Source of the DNA: Actinomyces haliotis
Lineage (GTDB): Bacteria > Actinomycetota > Actinomycetes > Actinomycetales > Actinomycetaceae
Assembly: GCF_015355765.1 (NCBI RefSeq)
Contig: NZ_JACWNA010000013.1
Location: 1 to 64,000, forward strand
Reading direction: 5' to 3'
DNA: 64,000 nt
Shown: positions 27,674 to 42,562 of the stretch, in pieces
Layout: each line of letters begins with the position of its first letter
Position numbering within the stretch: the first letter of the stretch is position 1
Notes under the pieces: model-generated
Databases searched by the model: none
What the model was told of the DNA's origin: nothing
What the model saw: only the letters and a program-made list of their open reading frames with translations
Program-made: the position numbers and the translations under genes

Positions 27674-28867
27674 TCAGTCCGCGAGGACGGCGATGCCCGG
27701 GAGGGTCTTGCCCTCGAGGAGCTCGAGGGAGGCGCCGCCACCGGTGGAGATGTGAGAGAAGGTGGACTCGTCGAAGCCGAGTGTCCGCACGGCCGCGGCG
27801 GAGTCACCGCCACCGATGACGCTGAAGGCGTCGGAGTCGGAGATGGACTGGGCGACGGCCTTGGTGCCGGCGGCGAAGGCGGGGAACTCGAAGACGCCCA
27901 TGGGGCCGTTCCAGACGACGGTCTTGGAGGAGGCGATGGCGTCGGCATAGAGCTTCTGCGTCTTCGGGCCGATGTCGAGGCCCATCTGGTCGGCCGGGAT
28001 CGCGTCGGCGTCCACCGTGGTGGCGGGGGCGTCGGCCTTGAACTCGGGAGCGACGACGACGTCGACGGGGACGAGGAGCTCGACGCCCTTCTCCTTGGCG
28101 GTCGCGAGGTAGCCCTTGACCGTGTCGATCTGGTCCTTCTCGAGCAGGGAGGTGCCGACCTCGTAGCCCTGTGCGGCGAGGAAGGTGAAGGCCATGCCGC
28201 CGCCGATGAGGAGGCGGTCGGCCTTGCCGAGGAGGTTGGCGATGACGCCGAGCTTGTCGGAGACCTTGGAGCCGCCGAGGACGACGGTGTAGGGGCGCTC
28301 CGGGTCGTTGACGGCCTTCGAGAGCGACTCGATCTCCTTGCCGACGAGGAGGCCGGCGGCGGCGGGCAGGAGCTTCGCGACGTCGTAGACGGAGGCCTGC
28401 TTGCGGTGGACGACGCCGAAGCCGTCGGAGACGAAGACGTCGGCGAGCGAGGCGAGCTCCTTGGCGAAGGCGGCGCGCTCGGCGTCGTCCTTGCTGGTCT
28501 CGGCGGCGTTGAAGCGGACGTTCTCGAGGAGGACGATCTCGCCGTCGGCGAGCTCGGAGACGGCCTTCTTGGCGGACTCGCCGACGGTGTCCTCGGCGAG
28601 GGTGACCTTGACGCCGGTGACCTCGGCGAGGCGCTTGGCGACGGGGGCCAGCGAGTAGTCGGGGTTGACCTGGCCCTTGGGACGGCCCAGGTGCGCGACG
28701 ATGATGATCTTGGCGCCGGCGTCGATGAGCGTGCGCAGCGTCGGGAGGGCGGCCTGGATACGACCGTCGTCGGTGATGTTCTTGTCGGCGTCGAGCGGGA
28801 CATTGAAGTCGGAGCGGACCAGGACGCGCTTGCCCTTGAGGTCGCCCAGGGACTCGATGGTCTTCAT
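27674..28867 (-). CDS. pgk: Phosphoglycerate kinase
   Basis: Transfers phosphate from 1,3-bisphosphoglycerate to [16 protein letters not shown] is at residues 14-26, LGRPKG near 63, and the nucleotide-binding GGGDSAAAV near the C-terminus. The ATG at 28867 is preferred to the one four codons upstream because AGAGG lies 4 nt before it. 397 aa. It follows gap on the same strand but a perfect 19-bp hairpin stands between them, so it may have its own promoter within 28868-28950. Confidence 0.96.
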   Translation of the reverse strand: MKTIESLGDLKGKRVLVRSDFNVPLDADKNITDDGRIQAALPTLRTLIDAGAKIIIVAHLGRPKGQVNPDYSLAPVAKRLAEVTGVKVTLAEDTVGESAKKAVSELADGEIVLLENVRFNAAETSKDDAERAAFAKELASLADVFVSDGFGVVHRKQASVYDVAKLLPAAAGLLVGKEIESLSKAVNDPERPYTVVLGGSKVSDKLGVIANLLGKADRLLIGGGMAFTFLAAQGYEVGTSLLEKDQIDTVKGYLATAKEKGVELLVPVDVVVAPEFKADAPATTVDADAIPADQMGLDIGPKTQKLYADAIASSKTVVWNGPMGVFEFPAFAAGTKAVAQSISDSDAFSVIGGGDSAAAVRTLGFDESTFSHISTGGGASLELLEGKTLPGIAVLAD

Positions 28868-28951
28868 GAAACCTCTCATCGGTGGTGGTGGTTGCTGCTT
28901 CGGGTCGGGACCTGACCGCGGCGCCGTGCCGTGCTGACGGGGTCCCGTGAC

Positions 28952-28993
28952 GACTGACGCCCGCGCACGCAGTGGCGTGCGCGGGCGTCAGTC
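28952..28993 (-). terminator. Terminator after gap
   Basis: Perfect 19-bp stem (28952-28970 with 28975-28993) and an AGTG loop, 68 bp past the gap stop: the strongest hairpin in the window. Confidence 0.85.
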
Positions 28994-29061
28994 TCGTCAG
29001 GTGCTCGCGGCGGAGCTGCTCACGGAAGTGGGGCTCTCTGCGCGCGTGCCTCAGGACGTGC

Positions 29062-30443
<1,382 letters not shown>

Positions 30444-31424
30444 TCAGAGGTCCAGCATGTCCTGGGTGAGGACTGACTCCGTGTCCGGGACGCCCGTCTC
30501 GTGGGCCTTCTTGTCCGCCATGGCGAGGAGCCGGCGGATACGGCCGGCGACGGCGTCCTTGGTGAGCTGGGGGTCGGAGAGCTGGCCGAGCTCCTCGAGG
30601 CTCGCCTGCTTGTGCTCGATGCGCAGCCGGCCGGCCTGGACGAGGTGCTCGGGGACCTCGTCGCCGAGGATCTCGAAGGCGCGCTCGACGCGCGCACCGG
30701 AGGCGACTGCCGCACGCGCGGATCGCCGCAGGTTGGCGTCATCGAAGTTGGCGAGGCGATTGGCGGTGCCGCGCGACTCGCGACGGGATCGGCGCTCGCC
30801 CCAGAGCTTCTGGGCCTCCGTGGCACCCATCCTCTCCAGGAGGACGCCGATGGCCTCGCCGTCGCGGACGACGACGCGGTCGGCGCCGCGCACCTCGCGC
30901 GCCTTGGCGGTGATGTCGAAGGTGCGGGCGCGGCCCACGAGCGCGAGCGCGGCCTCGGAGCCGGGGCAGGTGACCTCGAGCGACGAGGAGCGGCCCGGCT
31001 CGGTGAGCGAGCCGCGGGCGAGGAAGGCGCCGCGCCAGGCGGAGGCGGCGACGTTCCGCCCGCCATGGACGACGGACACGGGCATGCCGCGCACGGGGCG
31101 GCCGCGCCCGTCGACGAGGCCGACGAGCCGGGCGAGGTCCTGGCCGCGGTCGCCCACGCGCAGGACGTAGCGGTTCCCACGGTGAAGGGACCCGCCCTGG
31201 ACGACCATGACCTCGGGCTCCATCCCGTAGAGGTCCTTGAGCTCGCGGTGCAGGCGGCGGACGGCGCCGCCGTGGTCGAGCTCCGCCTCGATGACGATGC
31301 GGCCCGAGACGATGTGCAGGCCGCCGGCGAAGCGCAGCATGGTCGCGACCTCAGCGCGGCGCTGGGCCGCGTTCTCGGTGCTCACGCGTGCGAGCTCGTC
31401 CTTGACGGTGACCGTCAGCGACAT
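30444..31424 (-). CDS. whiA: WhiA regulator of sporulation/cell division
   Basis: DNA-binding protein with a LAGLIDADG-derived N-terminal domain ([34 protein letters not shown]) and a C-terminal helix-turn-helix ([22 protein letters not shown]). In Streptomyces it works with WhiB to switch on division genes; in non-sporulating actinobacteria and Firmicutes it is linked to chromosome segregation and division. The ATG at 31424 follows AAGGAGA; the longer open frame lies in the intergenic segment. Third gene of rapZ-yvcK-whiA. 326 aa. Confidence 0.95.
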   Translation of the reverse strand: MSLTVTVKDELARVSTENAAQRRAEVATMLRFAGGLHIVSGRIVIEAELDHGGAVRRLHRELKDLYGMEPEVMVVQGGSLHRGNRYVLRVGDRGQDLARLVGLVDGRGRPVRGMPVSVVHGGRNVAASAWRGAFLARGSLTEPGRSSSLEVTCPGSEAALALVGRARTFDITAKAREVRGADRVVVRDGEAIGVLLERMGATEAQKLWGERRSRRESRGTANRLANFDDANLRRSARAAVASGARVERAFEILGDEVPEHLVQAGRLRIEHKQASLEELGQLSDPQLTKDAVAGRIRRLLAMADKKAHETGVPDTESVLTQDMLDL

Positions 31425-31464
31425 GTCCTGGTCTCCTTGCGCTTCCTGGCTGGTGGGACGCTCG

Positions 31465-32490
31465 TCAGGGGCGGGCGTCCGCGGGGGCGTCCTCGTCGAC
31501 GTCCCCGGCGACACCCTCGAGGGCGTCACGGAAGGCGGCGGCGAGTCGCAACGGGTCATGGTGGCACAGCCCGTCCCCCGTGCGCACCTGGCGCAGGAGG
31601 ACGACGGCGCCCATGGACGCCGCGACGGCCTCGAGGTCGTCGACGTCCTCCACGGTCGAGGGGTCCGCGATGACGACGTCGAGACGCAGCTCCGGGGCGT
31701 ACTCCCCCAGGACGCGCAGGTGGTCGGCGGCGGTCATCCCGTCGGTCTCCCCGTCCTGCCTGGCCAGGTTGAGGACGACGGCCTTGCGGGCCCTCGTGGA
31801 GACCAGGGCCCGCTGCATGGACGGCAGGATGAGGTGCGGAAGCACGGAGGTGTACCAGGAGCCCGGGCCGAGGACGACCCAGTCGGCGTCGTCGATGGCC
31901 CGCACCGCCTCGGGGTGGGCGTCGGCGTCGGCGGGAACGATCCCGACATTCTCCATCCGCCCGTGCGTCATCGCGACGGCCACCTGCCCGGTCACCCGCT
32001 CGCGCCCGTCGCCGTCGACGATGTCGGCCTCGATGACGAGGGGCTCGGCGCTCATGGGCAGCACGCGCCCGTGGATCGACAGGAGCCGGCCCACCCAGTC
32101 CAGGCCCTCGACCTCGTCGCCGAGGAGCTGCCACAGCGCGAGGATGAGGAGGTTGCCGAGCGCGTGGTTGTCGAGCTCGCCCTCCCCGTCGAAGCGGTGC
32201 TGGAGGACGTCGCGCCAGGTGAGGCCCCACTCGGAGCCGTCCGTGAGCGCGGCGAGCGCCATCCGCAGGTCGCCGGGCGGGAGGCAGTCGAACTCACGGC
32301 GCAGGCGGCCCGAGGAGCCGCCGTCGTCGGCGACGGTGACGACGGCGGTGATGCGGTGGGTGACGTGGCGCAGGGCCTGGAGGCTCGCGGCGAGGCCGTG
32401 CCCGCCGCCGAGGGCCACGACGGCGGGGCCCTCCTCGCCGCGGCGGGGCCAGCCGGAGGCGTCGAGCGTCGTCGCTCGGGGTGCGGTCAT
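31465..32490 (-). CDS. yvcK: YvcK-family UDP-sugar-binding protein
   Basis: Homologs bind UDP-GlcNAc and are needed for cell-wall homeostasis and growth on gluconeogenic carbon; in actinobacteria they affect polar growth. Motifs: GGGHGLA at residues 27-33, [10 protein letters not shown] at 55-64, [13 protein letters not shown] near 108 and [14 protein letters not shown]. 341 aa. Starts 8 nt after rapZ ends, and whiA follows 40 bp on. Confidence 0.94.
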   Translation of the reverse strand: MTAPRATTLDASGWPRRGEEGPAVVALGGGHGLAASLQALRHVTHRITAVVTVADDGGSSGRLRREFDCLPPGDLRMALAALTDGSEWGLTWRDVLQHRFDGEGELDNHALGNLLILALWQLLGDEVEGLDWVGRLLSIHGRVLPMSAEPLVIEADIVDGDGRERVTGQVAVAMTHGRMENVGIVPADADAHPEAVRAIDDADWVVLGPGSWYTSVLPHLILPSMQRALVSTRARKAVVLNLARQDGETDGMTAADHLRVLGEYAPELRLDVVIADPSTVEDVDDLEAVAASMGAVVLLRQVRTGDGLCHHDPLRLAAAFRDALEGVAGDVDEDAPADARP

Positions 32491-32498
32491 GGCCCGTC

Positions 32499-33518
32499 TC
32501 ACTCCCGTCCGAGGTCGCGGTGCTGCGTGGACACCTTGTACCCGGCCTCGCGCAGGCGCGCCGAGATGCGCTCGGCGGAGGCCACGGAGCGGTGCTTGCC
32601 GCCCGTGCAGCCGACCGCGATGGTGACGTTGGGCTTCAGCTCGTCGATGTAGCGCGGCAGGATGGGGATGAGCAGGTCCGCGTAGGAGTCGACGAAGGTC
32701 GCGGCACCCTCCTGCCGGAAGACGTACTCGGCGACGGGGGCGTCGCGGCCCGTGAGGTGGCGCAGCTCCGTGACCCAGTAGGGGTTGGGTATGAAGCGGA
32801 CGTCGAGGACGTCGTCGGCGTCCATGGGGAGCCCGTACTTGAAGCCGAAGGACATGACCGTGATGCGCAGGGCGAGCTCGGACTCGGTGGCGACGAGCTC
32901 GCGGACGCGGCGGGCCAGGTCGTGGACGGAGTAGTCGGTCGTGTCGATGATGTCGTCGGCGGTGCCGCGCAGGCCGGCGAGCAGCGTGCGCTCCTGCTCG
33001 ATGCCGTCGAGGATCGAGCCCGTGCCCTGGAGGGGGTGCGGGCGGCGCGAGGACTCGAAGCGGCGGATCAGCGCCTGGTCGGAGGCGTCGAGGAAGATGA
33101 GGCGGACGTTGGTGCCGGCCTCGCGGACCTCGGTGAGGTAGCGCATGAAGTGGCTGAAGAACTCGCGGCTGCGGACGTCGACGACGGCGGCGAGGCGGTG
33201 GACGCCGGCACCGACGGTCGTCATCATGCCCGCCAGCGCCGGAAGCAGCTGGGGCGGGAGGTTGTCGACCACGTACCAGTCCAGGTCCTCCAGGGCCATC
33301 GCGGCGCGTGACCTGCCTGCGCCGGACATGCCTGTCACGATGATCATCTCGGGGCGCTGGGCCGGCGGCACCGGCGGGGTGGCCTCGTCGATGGCCGGGA
33401 TGCCGAAGGGGACGGTGTCCGTGCGGGGACCCTCCTCGTCTGGACCGGACGCGCCGGAGCGGTCGGCCAGCCGGTCCTGGATGCTGCGGCGAGCGGGGGT
33501 GTGGTCCTGGGCGTCCAT
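32499..33518 (-). CDS. rapZ: RNase adapter protein RapZ (YvcJ family)
   Basis: P-loop nucleotide-binding protein; in E. coli it guides RNase E to the small RNA GlmZ and so controls amino-sugar supply, while Gram-positive homologs have other, less clear roles. Walker A reads GMSGAGRS at residues 63-70 (Arg replacing the canonical Lys, as in other actinobacterial forms), VDNLPP is at 83-88 and the C-terminal GCTGGKHRSV is kept. N-terminal 55 residues are family-variable. uvrC, usually directly upstream, lies 5.9 kb away here. 339 aa. Confidence 0.94.
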   Translation of the reverse strand: MDAQDHTPARRSIQDRLADRSGASGPDEEGPRTDTVPFGIPAIDEATPPVPPAQRPEMIIVTGMSGAGRSRAAMALEDLDWYVVDNLPPQLLPALAGMMTTVGAGVHRLAAVVDVRSREFFSHFMRYLTEVREAGTNVRLIFLDASDQALIRRFESSRRPHPLQGTGSILDGIEQERTLLAGLRGTADDIIDTTDYSVHDLARRVRELVATESELALRITVMSFGFKYGLPMDADDVLDVRFIPNPYWVTELRHLTGRDAPVAEYVFRQEGAATFVDSYADLLIPILPRYIDELKPNVTIAVGCTGGKHRSVASAERISARLREAGYKVSTQHRDLGRE

Positions 33519-33555
33519 GGGCCAAGCATGGCACGGGTCACGGTCGCCTCGTCGC

Positions 33556-33561
33556 TAGCCT
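33556..33561 (+). promoter_or_regulatory. -10 box TAGCCT, leaderless purT
   Basis: TAGCCT ends 6 nt before GTG 33568 in the 49-bp divergent space between rapZ and purT. Confidence 0.55.
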
Positions 33562-33567
33562 GGTGCC

Positions 33568-34827
33568 GTGAGCACCGAGACGCACTCCGCCCCCGTTCCC
33601 TCCTCCCCCGCCACCGTTGTGTCTCCCGGCACGCCCTGGACCACGTCGGCCACGCGGGTCGCCCTCCTGGGCTCGGGCGAGATCGGCAAGGAGGTCGCGA
33701 TCGCCCTCATGCGCCTCGGCGTCGAGGTGACCGCCATCGACCGCTACGACGGCGCTCCCGCCCAGCAGGTCGCTCACAACGCCCTCACGGTCGACATGTC
33801 CGACCCCGTGGCGCTCACCGCCGCGATCCGCTCCACCGGCGCGAGCATCGTCGTGCCGGAGATCGAGGCGCTGGCCACCGACGCGCTCGTCGCGCTCGAG
33901 GAGGCGGGTGCGGTGCGCTGCGTCCCGACCGCACGGGCCGCCCGCCTCACCATGGACCGTGAGGGCATCCGCCGACTCGCCGCCGAGGAGGTCGGTGTGC
34001 CGACGAGCCCCTACGTCTTCGCCTCGAGCCTCGAGGACCTGCGTGCCGGCGTCGAGCAGGTGGGCGTGCCCTGCGTGGTCAAGCCCGTCATGTCCTCCTC
34101 GGGGCACGGCCAGTCGGTGGTGCGCTCCCTCGACGACGTCGAACGGGCCTGGTCCTACGCCGCCGAGGACGGTCGTGTGGACCGGGGTCGTGTCATCGTC
34201 GAGGGCTTCGTCGACTTCGACACGGAGATCACGCTTCTCACGATCCGCTCGCGCGACCCCGAGACCGGGGAGACGGTGACGAGCTTCTGCGAGCCGATCG
34301 GTCACCAGCAGGTCGACGGTGACTACGTCGAGTCCTGGCAGCCCCAGGCACTGCCGCCGGCTGCCCTGGAGCGGGCACGTGAGGTCGCGGGCGCGGTGAC
34401 GGCGGCCCTGGGTGGCTGGGGCGTCTTCGGTGTCGAGCTCTTCATCGTCGGGGGCGAGGTCCTCTTCTCCGAGGTCTCACCCCGCCCGCACGACACCGGG
34501 CTCGTCACGCTCGCGAGCCAGCGGCTGTCCGAGTTCGAGCTGCACGCCCGGGCGCTCCTCGGGCTGCCGGTGGACACGTCCCTGCGGAGCCCCGGCGCGT
34601 CCGCGGTGATCAAGGCGCACGTGGAGTCCGCTGGGGGCGAGGGCGTCGTCTACGAGGGCGTTGCCGAGGCGCTCGCCGTGCCCGGCTCGGACGTAAGGAT
34701 CTTCGGCAAGCCGGTGGCGCACGAGGGCCGGCGCATGGGCGTGGCCGTCGCTGCCGCGGACGACGTCGAGACGGCGCGTGAGCGGGCACGGGCGGCCGCT
34801 GGAGCGGTGCGCGTCGTCACCGCCTGA
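33568..34827 (+). CDS. purT: Formate-dependent GAR transformylase (PurT)
   Basis: Makes formylglycinamide ribonucleotide from GAR, formate and ATP, the folate-independent route in purine synthesis. The ATP-grasp layout is clear: [19 protein letters not shown] at the N-terminus, [28 protein letters not shown], and [25 protein letters not shown] with the metal-binding Glu residues. 419 aa including an N-terminal tail of about 28. Transcribed away from rapZ and convergent with bglA; no other pur gene is close. Confidence 0.95.
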   Translation: MSTETHSAPVPSSPATVVSPGTPWTTSATRVALLGSGEIGKEVAIALMRLGVEVTAIDRYDGAPAQQVAHNALTVDMSDPVALTAAIRSTGASIVVPEIEALATDALVALEEAGAVRCVPTARAARLTMDREGIRRLAAEEVGVPTSPYVFASSLEDLRAGVEQVGVPCVVKPVMSSSGHGQSVVRSLDDVERAWSYAAEDGRVDRGRVIVEGFVDFDTEITLLTIRSRDPETGETVTSFCEPIGHQQVDGDYVESWQPQALPPAALERAREVAGAVTAALGGWGVFGVELFIVGGEVLFSEVSPRPHDTGLVTLASQRLSEFELHARALLGLPVDTSLRSPGASAVIKAHVESAGGEGVVYEGVAEALAVPGSDVRIFGKPVAHEGRRMGVAVAAADDVETARERARAAAGAVRVVTA

Positions 34828-34897
34828 CGACTGCGCGACAGACAGCGGGCCGGAGCCGCGCGAGGCGAGCCCCGGCCTGATCCGTGCCGACAACCAG

Positions 34898-38333
<3,436 letters not shown>

Positions 38334-38370
38334 GGGATCCTCCTCGATCCGCGTGGGGTGCCCGGAGACG

Positions 38371-38428
38371 AAAAAAGACCCGAGCGGGCAGCGCGATGCT
38401 GCGGCTCTGGTCTTGCCCCTCGCGGGTC
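38371..38428 (-). terminator. LicT-controlled terminator ahead of bglP
   Basis: On the minus strand GACCCGCGAGGGGCA pairs imperfectly with TGCCCGCTCGGGTC and is followed by six T residues, the only textbook T-run terminator I found. Its 5' arm overlaps the RAT element, so folding of RAT excludes the terminator. Confidence 0.8.
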
Positions 38429-38436
38429 ACAATCCT
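38409..38436 (-). promoter_or_regulatory. RAT antiterminator site for LicT
   Basis: The minus-strand RNA reads GGATTGTGAC, a short loop, then GGGGCAAGACC, close to the BglG/LicT ribonucleic-antiterminator consensus (GGATTGTTACTG...GGCAAAACC). It lies between licT and bglP. Bound, dephosphorylated LicT would stabilise it and block the overlapping terminator. Confidence 0.85.
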
Positions 38437-38519
38437 GGGGAGCCCCGGAGAGGATCCCTCTGGACCAGAGGGCTAGCGAGATCCCAGACGATCCGGGCTC
38501 CGACACTCTGTGTGTTGCG

Positions 38520-39377
38520 TCACCTACCCGCAGCTGACGCGGCCTGGAGGCGCGCCGTGTGGATAGTGAGGTACGCGAGCTCGTCGTCGGAGACCGTGAG
38601 TCCGAGGCGAAGAGCCAGGAGCTCACCGATCCGGCGCGCCGTCGTCGCCGCCGCGGGGAAAGTGGCGGCGACGGGACCGGCGACGACCGCCGCCGTGCCG
38701 TCGGAGACCTGGACGCCCTGGCGCGCGCGGACGAGGAAGTACCGCAGGTGCGTGGCGAACCGGGCCGCGTCGATCGAGTCCGGGTTGAAGCCTGGCCCGC
38801 AGGACTCCCCCACGACGGCCATGACCTGGCCCAGGACCCGCGACTGCTCGACGGCCTCATGCGTCGATCGTGCGCCGACCGCGGCCGTGAAGAGGTGGAG
38901 CGCGAGCGCGGAGGCCTCGCCTCGCGGGAGACGGATGCCCGCGCCCGCGGCGCCGGCGGCGTTGAGCTCGTCGATCATCCGCTCGGCGAGACGGAGCTCC
39001 TCGGGGTGGAGGTGTGCCACCTCGGCGCGCAAGGGATAGTCCATCTCCAGACCCTGGCGTGCGCGCTCGATCACCTGGATGACGTGGTCAACCACCGCGA
39101 CCACGGAGGACGAGGGCACGCTCGTGCCCAGGTCGCGGAGGGCCGCGCGGAAGATCCGCTCGATGAGGCCGATGCGCTCAAGCGGGATACCGGCAATCAC
39201 CTCGCCGACGGACTCCGCCGACTGCGAGGGGACGTAGCGACGCTCCACCAGCGACTCGTCCACCGTGTGCCCGGGCTCCCTCTGGAACCCCACGCCCCGA
39301 CCTGTCAGGACGGCCTCGCGCCCGAGCTCGTCGCGCGCGAGCACGACGTTGTTGTTGAAGACGCGGATTACCTGCAC
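38520..39377 (-). CDS. licT: LicT/BglG-family transcription antiterminator
   Basis: RNA-binding CAT domain (1-55, starting VFNNNVVLARD) followed by two PRD domains. All four regulatory histidines can be placed: in VVDHVIQ and ALALHLF (PRD1), ATHLRYF and LTIHTARL (PRD2). PTS-dependent phosphorylation of these controls dimerisation. The GTG start at 39377 has no good ribosome site; uvrC ends 13 bp upstream, so it may be read from uvrC. Downstream lie its RAT site and the damaged bglP-bglA pair. 285 aa, fully intact. Confidence 0.93.
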   Translation of the reverse strand: MQVIRVFNNNVVLARDELGREAVLTGRGVGFQREPGHTVDESLVERRYVPSQSAESVGEVIAGIPLERIGLIERIFRAALRDLGTSVPSSSVVAVVDHVIQVIERARQGLEMDYPLRAEVAHLHPEELRLAERMIDELNAAGAAGAGIRLPRGEASALALHLFTAAVGARSTHEAVEQSRVLGQVMAVVGESCGPGFNPDSIDAARFATHLRYFLVRARQGVQVSDGTAAVVAGPVAATFPAAATTARRIGELLALRLGLTVSDDELAYLTIHTARLQAASAAGR

Positions 39378-39389
39378 GGCGGCATTGGG

Positions 39390-41666
39390 TCAGGCAGTGG
39401 GAGCGGGTGTCTCTGCTTCGGATTCACCTCCTGGGGCGATGCCCCGCTCGGCCGGTGCAGGCTGCGCGTTGAGGTGCTCATGGATCGTCCCGGCGAGCGC
39501 GGGACCAATTCCCTTGACGGCGGCGACCTCCTCGACGCTCGCGGCACGGATCCTCTTGACGGAGCCGAGCTCCTTGAGGAGGGCGGCCTGGCGGGCCGGG
39601 CCGAGCCCCGGGATCTCGTCGAGGACGGATCGGGTCATGCCCTGGGAGCGCTTCTTGCGGTGGTGGGTGATGGCGAAGCGGTGAGACTCGTCGCGCAGGT
39701 GCTGGAGCAGGTAGAGAGCCGGTGAGGTGCGCGGGAGGACGACGGGGAACTCGTCGCCCGGTACCCAGACCTCCTCGAGGCGCTTGGCGAGGCCGACGAG
39801 CGGGACGTCGACACCGAGCTCGTCGAGGACGGCGCGGGCGGCGTTGACCTGGGGCAGGCCGCCGTCGACGACGACGAGGCTCGGCGCGTACGAGAAGCGC
39901 TTGGCGCGGCCGGTCGTCGGGTCGACGGGGCCCGAGACGAGGGGCACGCCGTCGTCGTCGACCGGCGCCTCGGACGGGACCTCGCCGGCGAGGATCGCCT
40001 CGGCCGCCTCCCGCCCGGCCTCGCCGGCCTGGGCGCCCTGCTCGGCGAGGAGCCGCTTGAAGCGGCGGGTGAGGACCTCGTGCATGGCGGCCGTGTCGTC
40101 TGTCGCTCCGTCGCCGTTCTCGCCGCGGACGATGAAGTGACGGTAGTCGGCCTTCTTAGGGGCGCCGTCCTCGAAGACGACCATGGAGCCGACCTGGTAG
40201 GTGCCCTGGGTGTGCGAGATGTCGTAGCACTCGACGCGCAGGGGCGCCTCGGGGAGCTCGAGCGCCTCCGCCAGCTCGTCGAGCGCCTGGGACCGCTGGG
40301 TGAGGTCGCCAGCGCGGCGAGTCTTGTGGAGGCGCAGAGCCTCCTCGGCGTTCTTCCGGACGGTCGCCATGAGCGCGGCCTTGTCACCGCGCAGGGGGAC
40401 GCGCAGATCGACCTTGGCGCCGCGCAGTCCGGTGAGCCAGGACGAGACGGCTGGGGCGTCGTCGGGCATGACGGGCACGAGGATCTCGCGCGGCACGGCG
40501 GTGGTGGCGGTGTGCGCGACGTCGTCGACGCTCGTCGCTCCGCTGGAGTAGTCCGCCCGGTGGCGGCGGTCGGCGCCCGTCTGTCCGGAGGTCCGGGCGA
40601 GCGGCGAGGAGGGGGCGCGCCCGCCGACGCCGAGCGACGTGGTGGGGCCGGAGCGCTCCGGGGCTCCGACGGCGGCCGGTGCCCTTCCGGCGCCCGTGTC
40701 GCGGGCGGACTCCTCGCCGGAGGGGTCGAGCAGGTCGGCGTAGGCCTGCTGGAGGAGGCGCTCGACGAGGTCGGCGTCGGTAGCGTCCTCGGGGGTGTCG
40801 ATGACCCAGCCGCGCTGGCCGCGCACGCGCCCGCCGCGGACGTGGAAGACCTGGACGGCGGCGGTGAGCTCGTCGCGCGCGAGGGCGAAGACGTCGGCGT
40901 CGGTGGCGTCGTCGAGCACGACGGCGTTCTGCTCGATGACCTTCTTGAGGGCCGCGGCGTCGTCGCGCAGGCGTGCTGCCTTCTCGAAGTCGAGGGCCGC
41001 GGCAGCAGCCCTCATCTCGGACTCGACCTCGCGGAGGTAGGGGCCGGTGCGACCGGCGAGGAAGGCGCACAGGTCCTCGGCGAGGACCTTGTGGTCCTGG
41101 GGGCTGATGCGGCCGACGCAGGGGGCGGAGCACTTGTCAATGTAGCCGAGCAGGCAGGGGCGGCCGGAGGCGTGTGCCCGCTTGAAGACGCCCGAGGAGC
41201 AGGAGCGGACGGGGAAGACGCGCAGGAGCTGGTCGAGGGTGTCGCGGATGGACCAGACCTGGACGTATGGCCCGAAGTAGCGCACGCCGGGGCGCCGCGC
41301 CCCGCGCACCACCTGGGCGCGCGGGTAGGTCTCGTTCATCGTGACCGCCAGGTACGGGTAGGACTTGTCGTCCTTGTACATGACGTTGAAGCGCGGGTTG
41401 AACTCCTTGATCCAGGAGTACTCGAGCGCGAGGGACTCGACCTCGGTGGCGACGACCGTCCACTCGACGGCGCACGCGGTGGTCACCATCTTCTGGGTGC
41501 GCGGGTGGAGGGCGGCCAGGTCCTGGAAGTAGTTGGCCAGTCGCTGGCGCAGGTTCTTGGCCTTGCCGACGTAGATGACGCGGCCCTCGGCGTCGATGAA
41601 GCGGTAGACGCCGGGCGACGTGGGGATCTCCCCCGGCGCGGGGCGGTAGGTGGACGGGTCGGCCAT
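39390..41666 (-). CDS. uvrC: Excinuclease ABC subunit C
   Basis: Makes both incisions in nucleotide excision repair. GIY-YIG domain at residues 15-95 ([20 protein letters not shown]), Cys-rich region with [16 protein letters not shown] motif near 210-240, RNase H-like domain ([20 protein letters not shown]) and C-terminal helix-hairpin-helix pair ([18 protein letters not shown]). At 758 aa it exceeds the usual 600-690 because of two low-complexity inserts, about 318-395 (Ser/Gly/Ala/Arg-rich) and 555-600. A TAGGCT box 6 nt before the ATG suggests a leaderless mRNA. Confidence 0.95.
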   Translation of the reverse strand: MADPSTYRPAPGEIPTSPGVYRFIDAEGRVIYVGKAKNLRQRLANYFQDLAALHPRTQKMVTTACAVEWTVVATEVESLALEYSWIKEFNPRFNVMYKDDKSYPYLAVTMNETYPRAQVVRGARRPGVRYFGPYVQVWSIRDTLDQLLRVFPVRSCSSGVFKRAHASGRPCLLGYIDKCSAPCVGRISPQDHKVLAEDLCAFLAGRTGPYLREVESEMRAAAAALDFEKAARLRDDAAALKKVIEQNAVVLDDATDADVFALARDELTAAVQVFHVRGGRVRGQRGWVIDTPEDATDADLVERLLQQAYADLLDPSGEESARDTGAGRAPAAVGAPERSGPTTSLGVGGRAPSSPLARTSGQTGADRRHRADYSSGATSVDDVAHTATTAVPREILVPVMPDDAPAVSSWLTGLRGAKVDLRVPLRGDKAALMATVRKNAEEALRLHKTRRAGDLTQRSQALDELAEALELPEAPLRVECYDISHTQGTYQVGSMVVFEDGAPKKADYRHFIVRGENGDGATDDTAAMHEVLTRRFKRLLAEQGAQAGEAGREAAEAILAGEVPSEAPVDDDGVPLVSGPVDPTTGRAKRFSYAPSLVVVDGGLPQVNAARAVLDELGVDVPLVGLAKRLEEVWVPGDEFPVVLPRTSPALYLLQHLRDESHRFAITHHRKKRSQGMTRSVLDEIPGLGPARQAALLKELGSVKRIRAASVEEVAAVKGIGPALAGTIHEHLNAQPAPAERGIAPGGESEAETPAPTA

Positions 41667-41672
41667 GGTGCG

Positions 41673-41678
41673 AGCCTA
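41673..41678 (-). promoter_or_regulatory. -10 box TAGGCT, leaderless uvrC
   Basis: Six bases separate the hexamer from ATG 41666; no ribosome site is present. Confidence 0.6.
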
Positions 41679-41742
41679 GGGCTCTCGGCGGGGTGCCACC
41701 GCCACGGGCGCGGGCGGGGCGCGCTCGGCGAACGGCCGTCCC

Positions 41743-42531
41743 TTGACCGGCTGGTCGGATAGCGTGGGGGGCATCACTGCCGCTCCCCCAACCGGCTCCA
41801 GTCCCTCGGCCCTGCATCGCCCGGCAGCGCTGCCCCGTGCGCTCTGCCTCCCTCGGCCGGAGCGCCTCGCGCTGGTCGCGGTCGACATGGACGGCACCTT
41901 CCTCCGGCCGGACAGCACCTTCGACCGACCGCGCCTCGCGATGCTCCGTCGGCGGATGCGCGAGGACGGTGTGCGCTTCGTCGTCGCCTCCGGCAACCAG
42001 GAGGCGCAGCTGCTCGGCTTCTTCGAGGGCGAGGAGGACGGCGCCTTCATCCTCGCCACTCAGCCGGCCGACATACGCGACTGCCTCGCCTTCTACCTCC
42101 CGAAGTACGAGACCGTCGGGACCGCCTCGGACCTCACGGTGAGGCGGATCGACAAGGGCTCGATCGTCCAGCGCGAGGGCGTCGACCCGGCTCTCGTCGA
42201 GGAGCTCGTGAGCGCGCTGGAGGGAGTGATGGTGCCGGTCGCATCGGGACACGACTGCGTGGACGTCATCATGCCGGGACGCCACAAGGTCTTCGGGCTC
42301 GGCGTGCTCCTCGAGCACTCGGGTCTCGCCTGGGAGCAGGTGGCCGCGTTCGGCGACTCGGCGAACGACGTCGAGATGCTGGAGGCAGCCGGGACGGGCG
42401 TCGCCATGGCCGGGTCGTCCGAGCTGGCCCTCGCTGCCGCCGACGCCGTCGCACCGGACAACGCTGAGGACGGCGTGCTCGCGGTCCTCGAGCACTGGTT
42501 CGCGGACCAGGCCGCCCCGGCCCGTCCGTGA
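41743..42531 (+). CDS. HAD-family hydrolase with a shortened cap
   Basis: Cof-like phosphatase: motif I VDMDGTFLRP at about 47-56, motif II VVASGNQEAQ, and motif IV AAFGDSANDVEML. The region after EEDGAF lacks the usual AENGA strand and part of the cap domain, leaving a core about 40 residues shorter than the other HAD protein at 7.9 kb. The start is uncertain: TTG 41743 and GTG 41764 are in frame, but a TAGCGT box at 41760-41765 points to codon 41773, which is ATC, one base from ATG. A mutated start plus cap loss may mean early decay. Confidence 0.65.
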   Translation: MTGWSDSVGGITAAPPTGSSPSALHRPAALPRALCLPRPERLALVAVDMDGTFLRPDSTFDRPRLAMLRRRMREDGVRFVVASGNQEAQLLGFFEGEEDGAFILATQPADIRDCLAFYLPKYETVGTASDLTVRRIDKGSIVQREGVDPALVEELVSALEGVMVPVASGHDCVDVIMPGRHKVFGLGVLLEHSGLAWEQVAAFGDSANDVEMLEAAGTGVAMAGSSELALAAADAVAPDNAEDGVLAVLEHWFADQAAPARP

Positions 42532-42562
42532 CGGATGGGGATCGGGTGGCCTCCCGGGTCGC

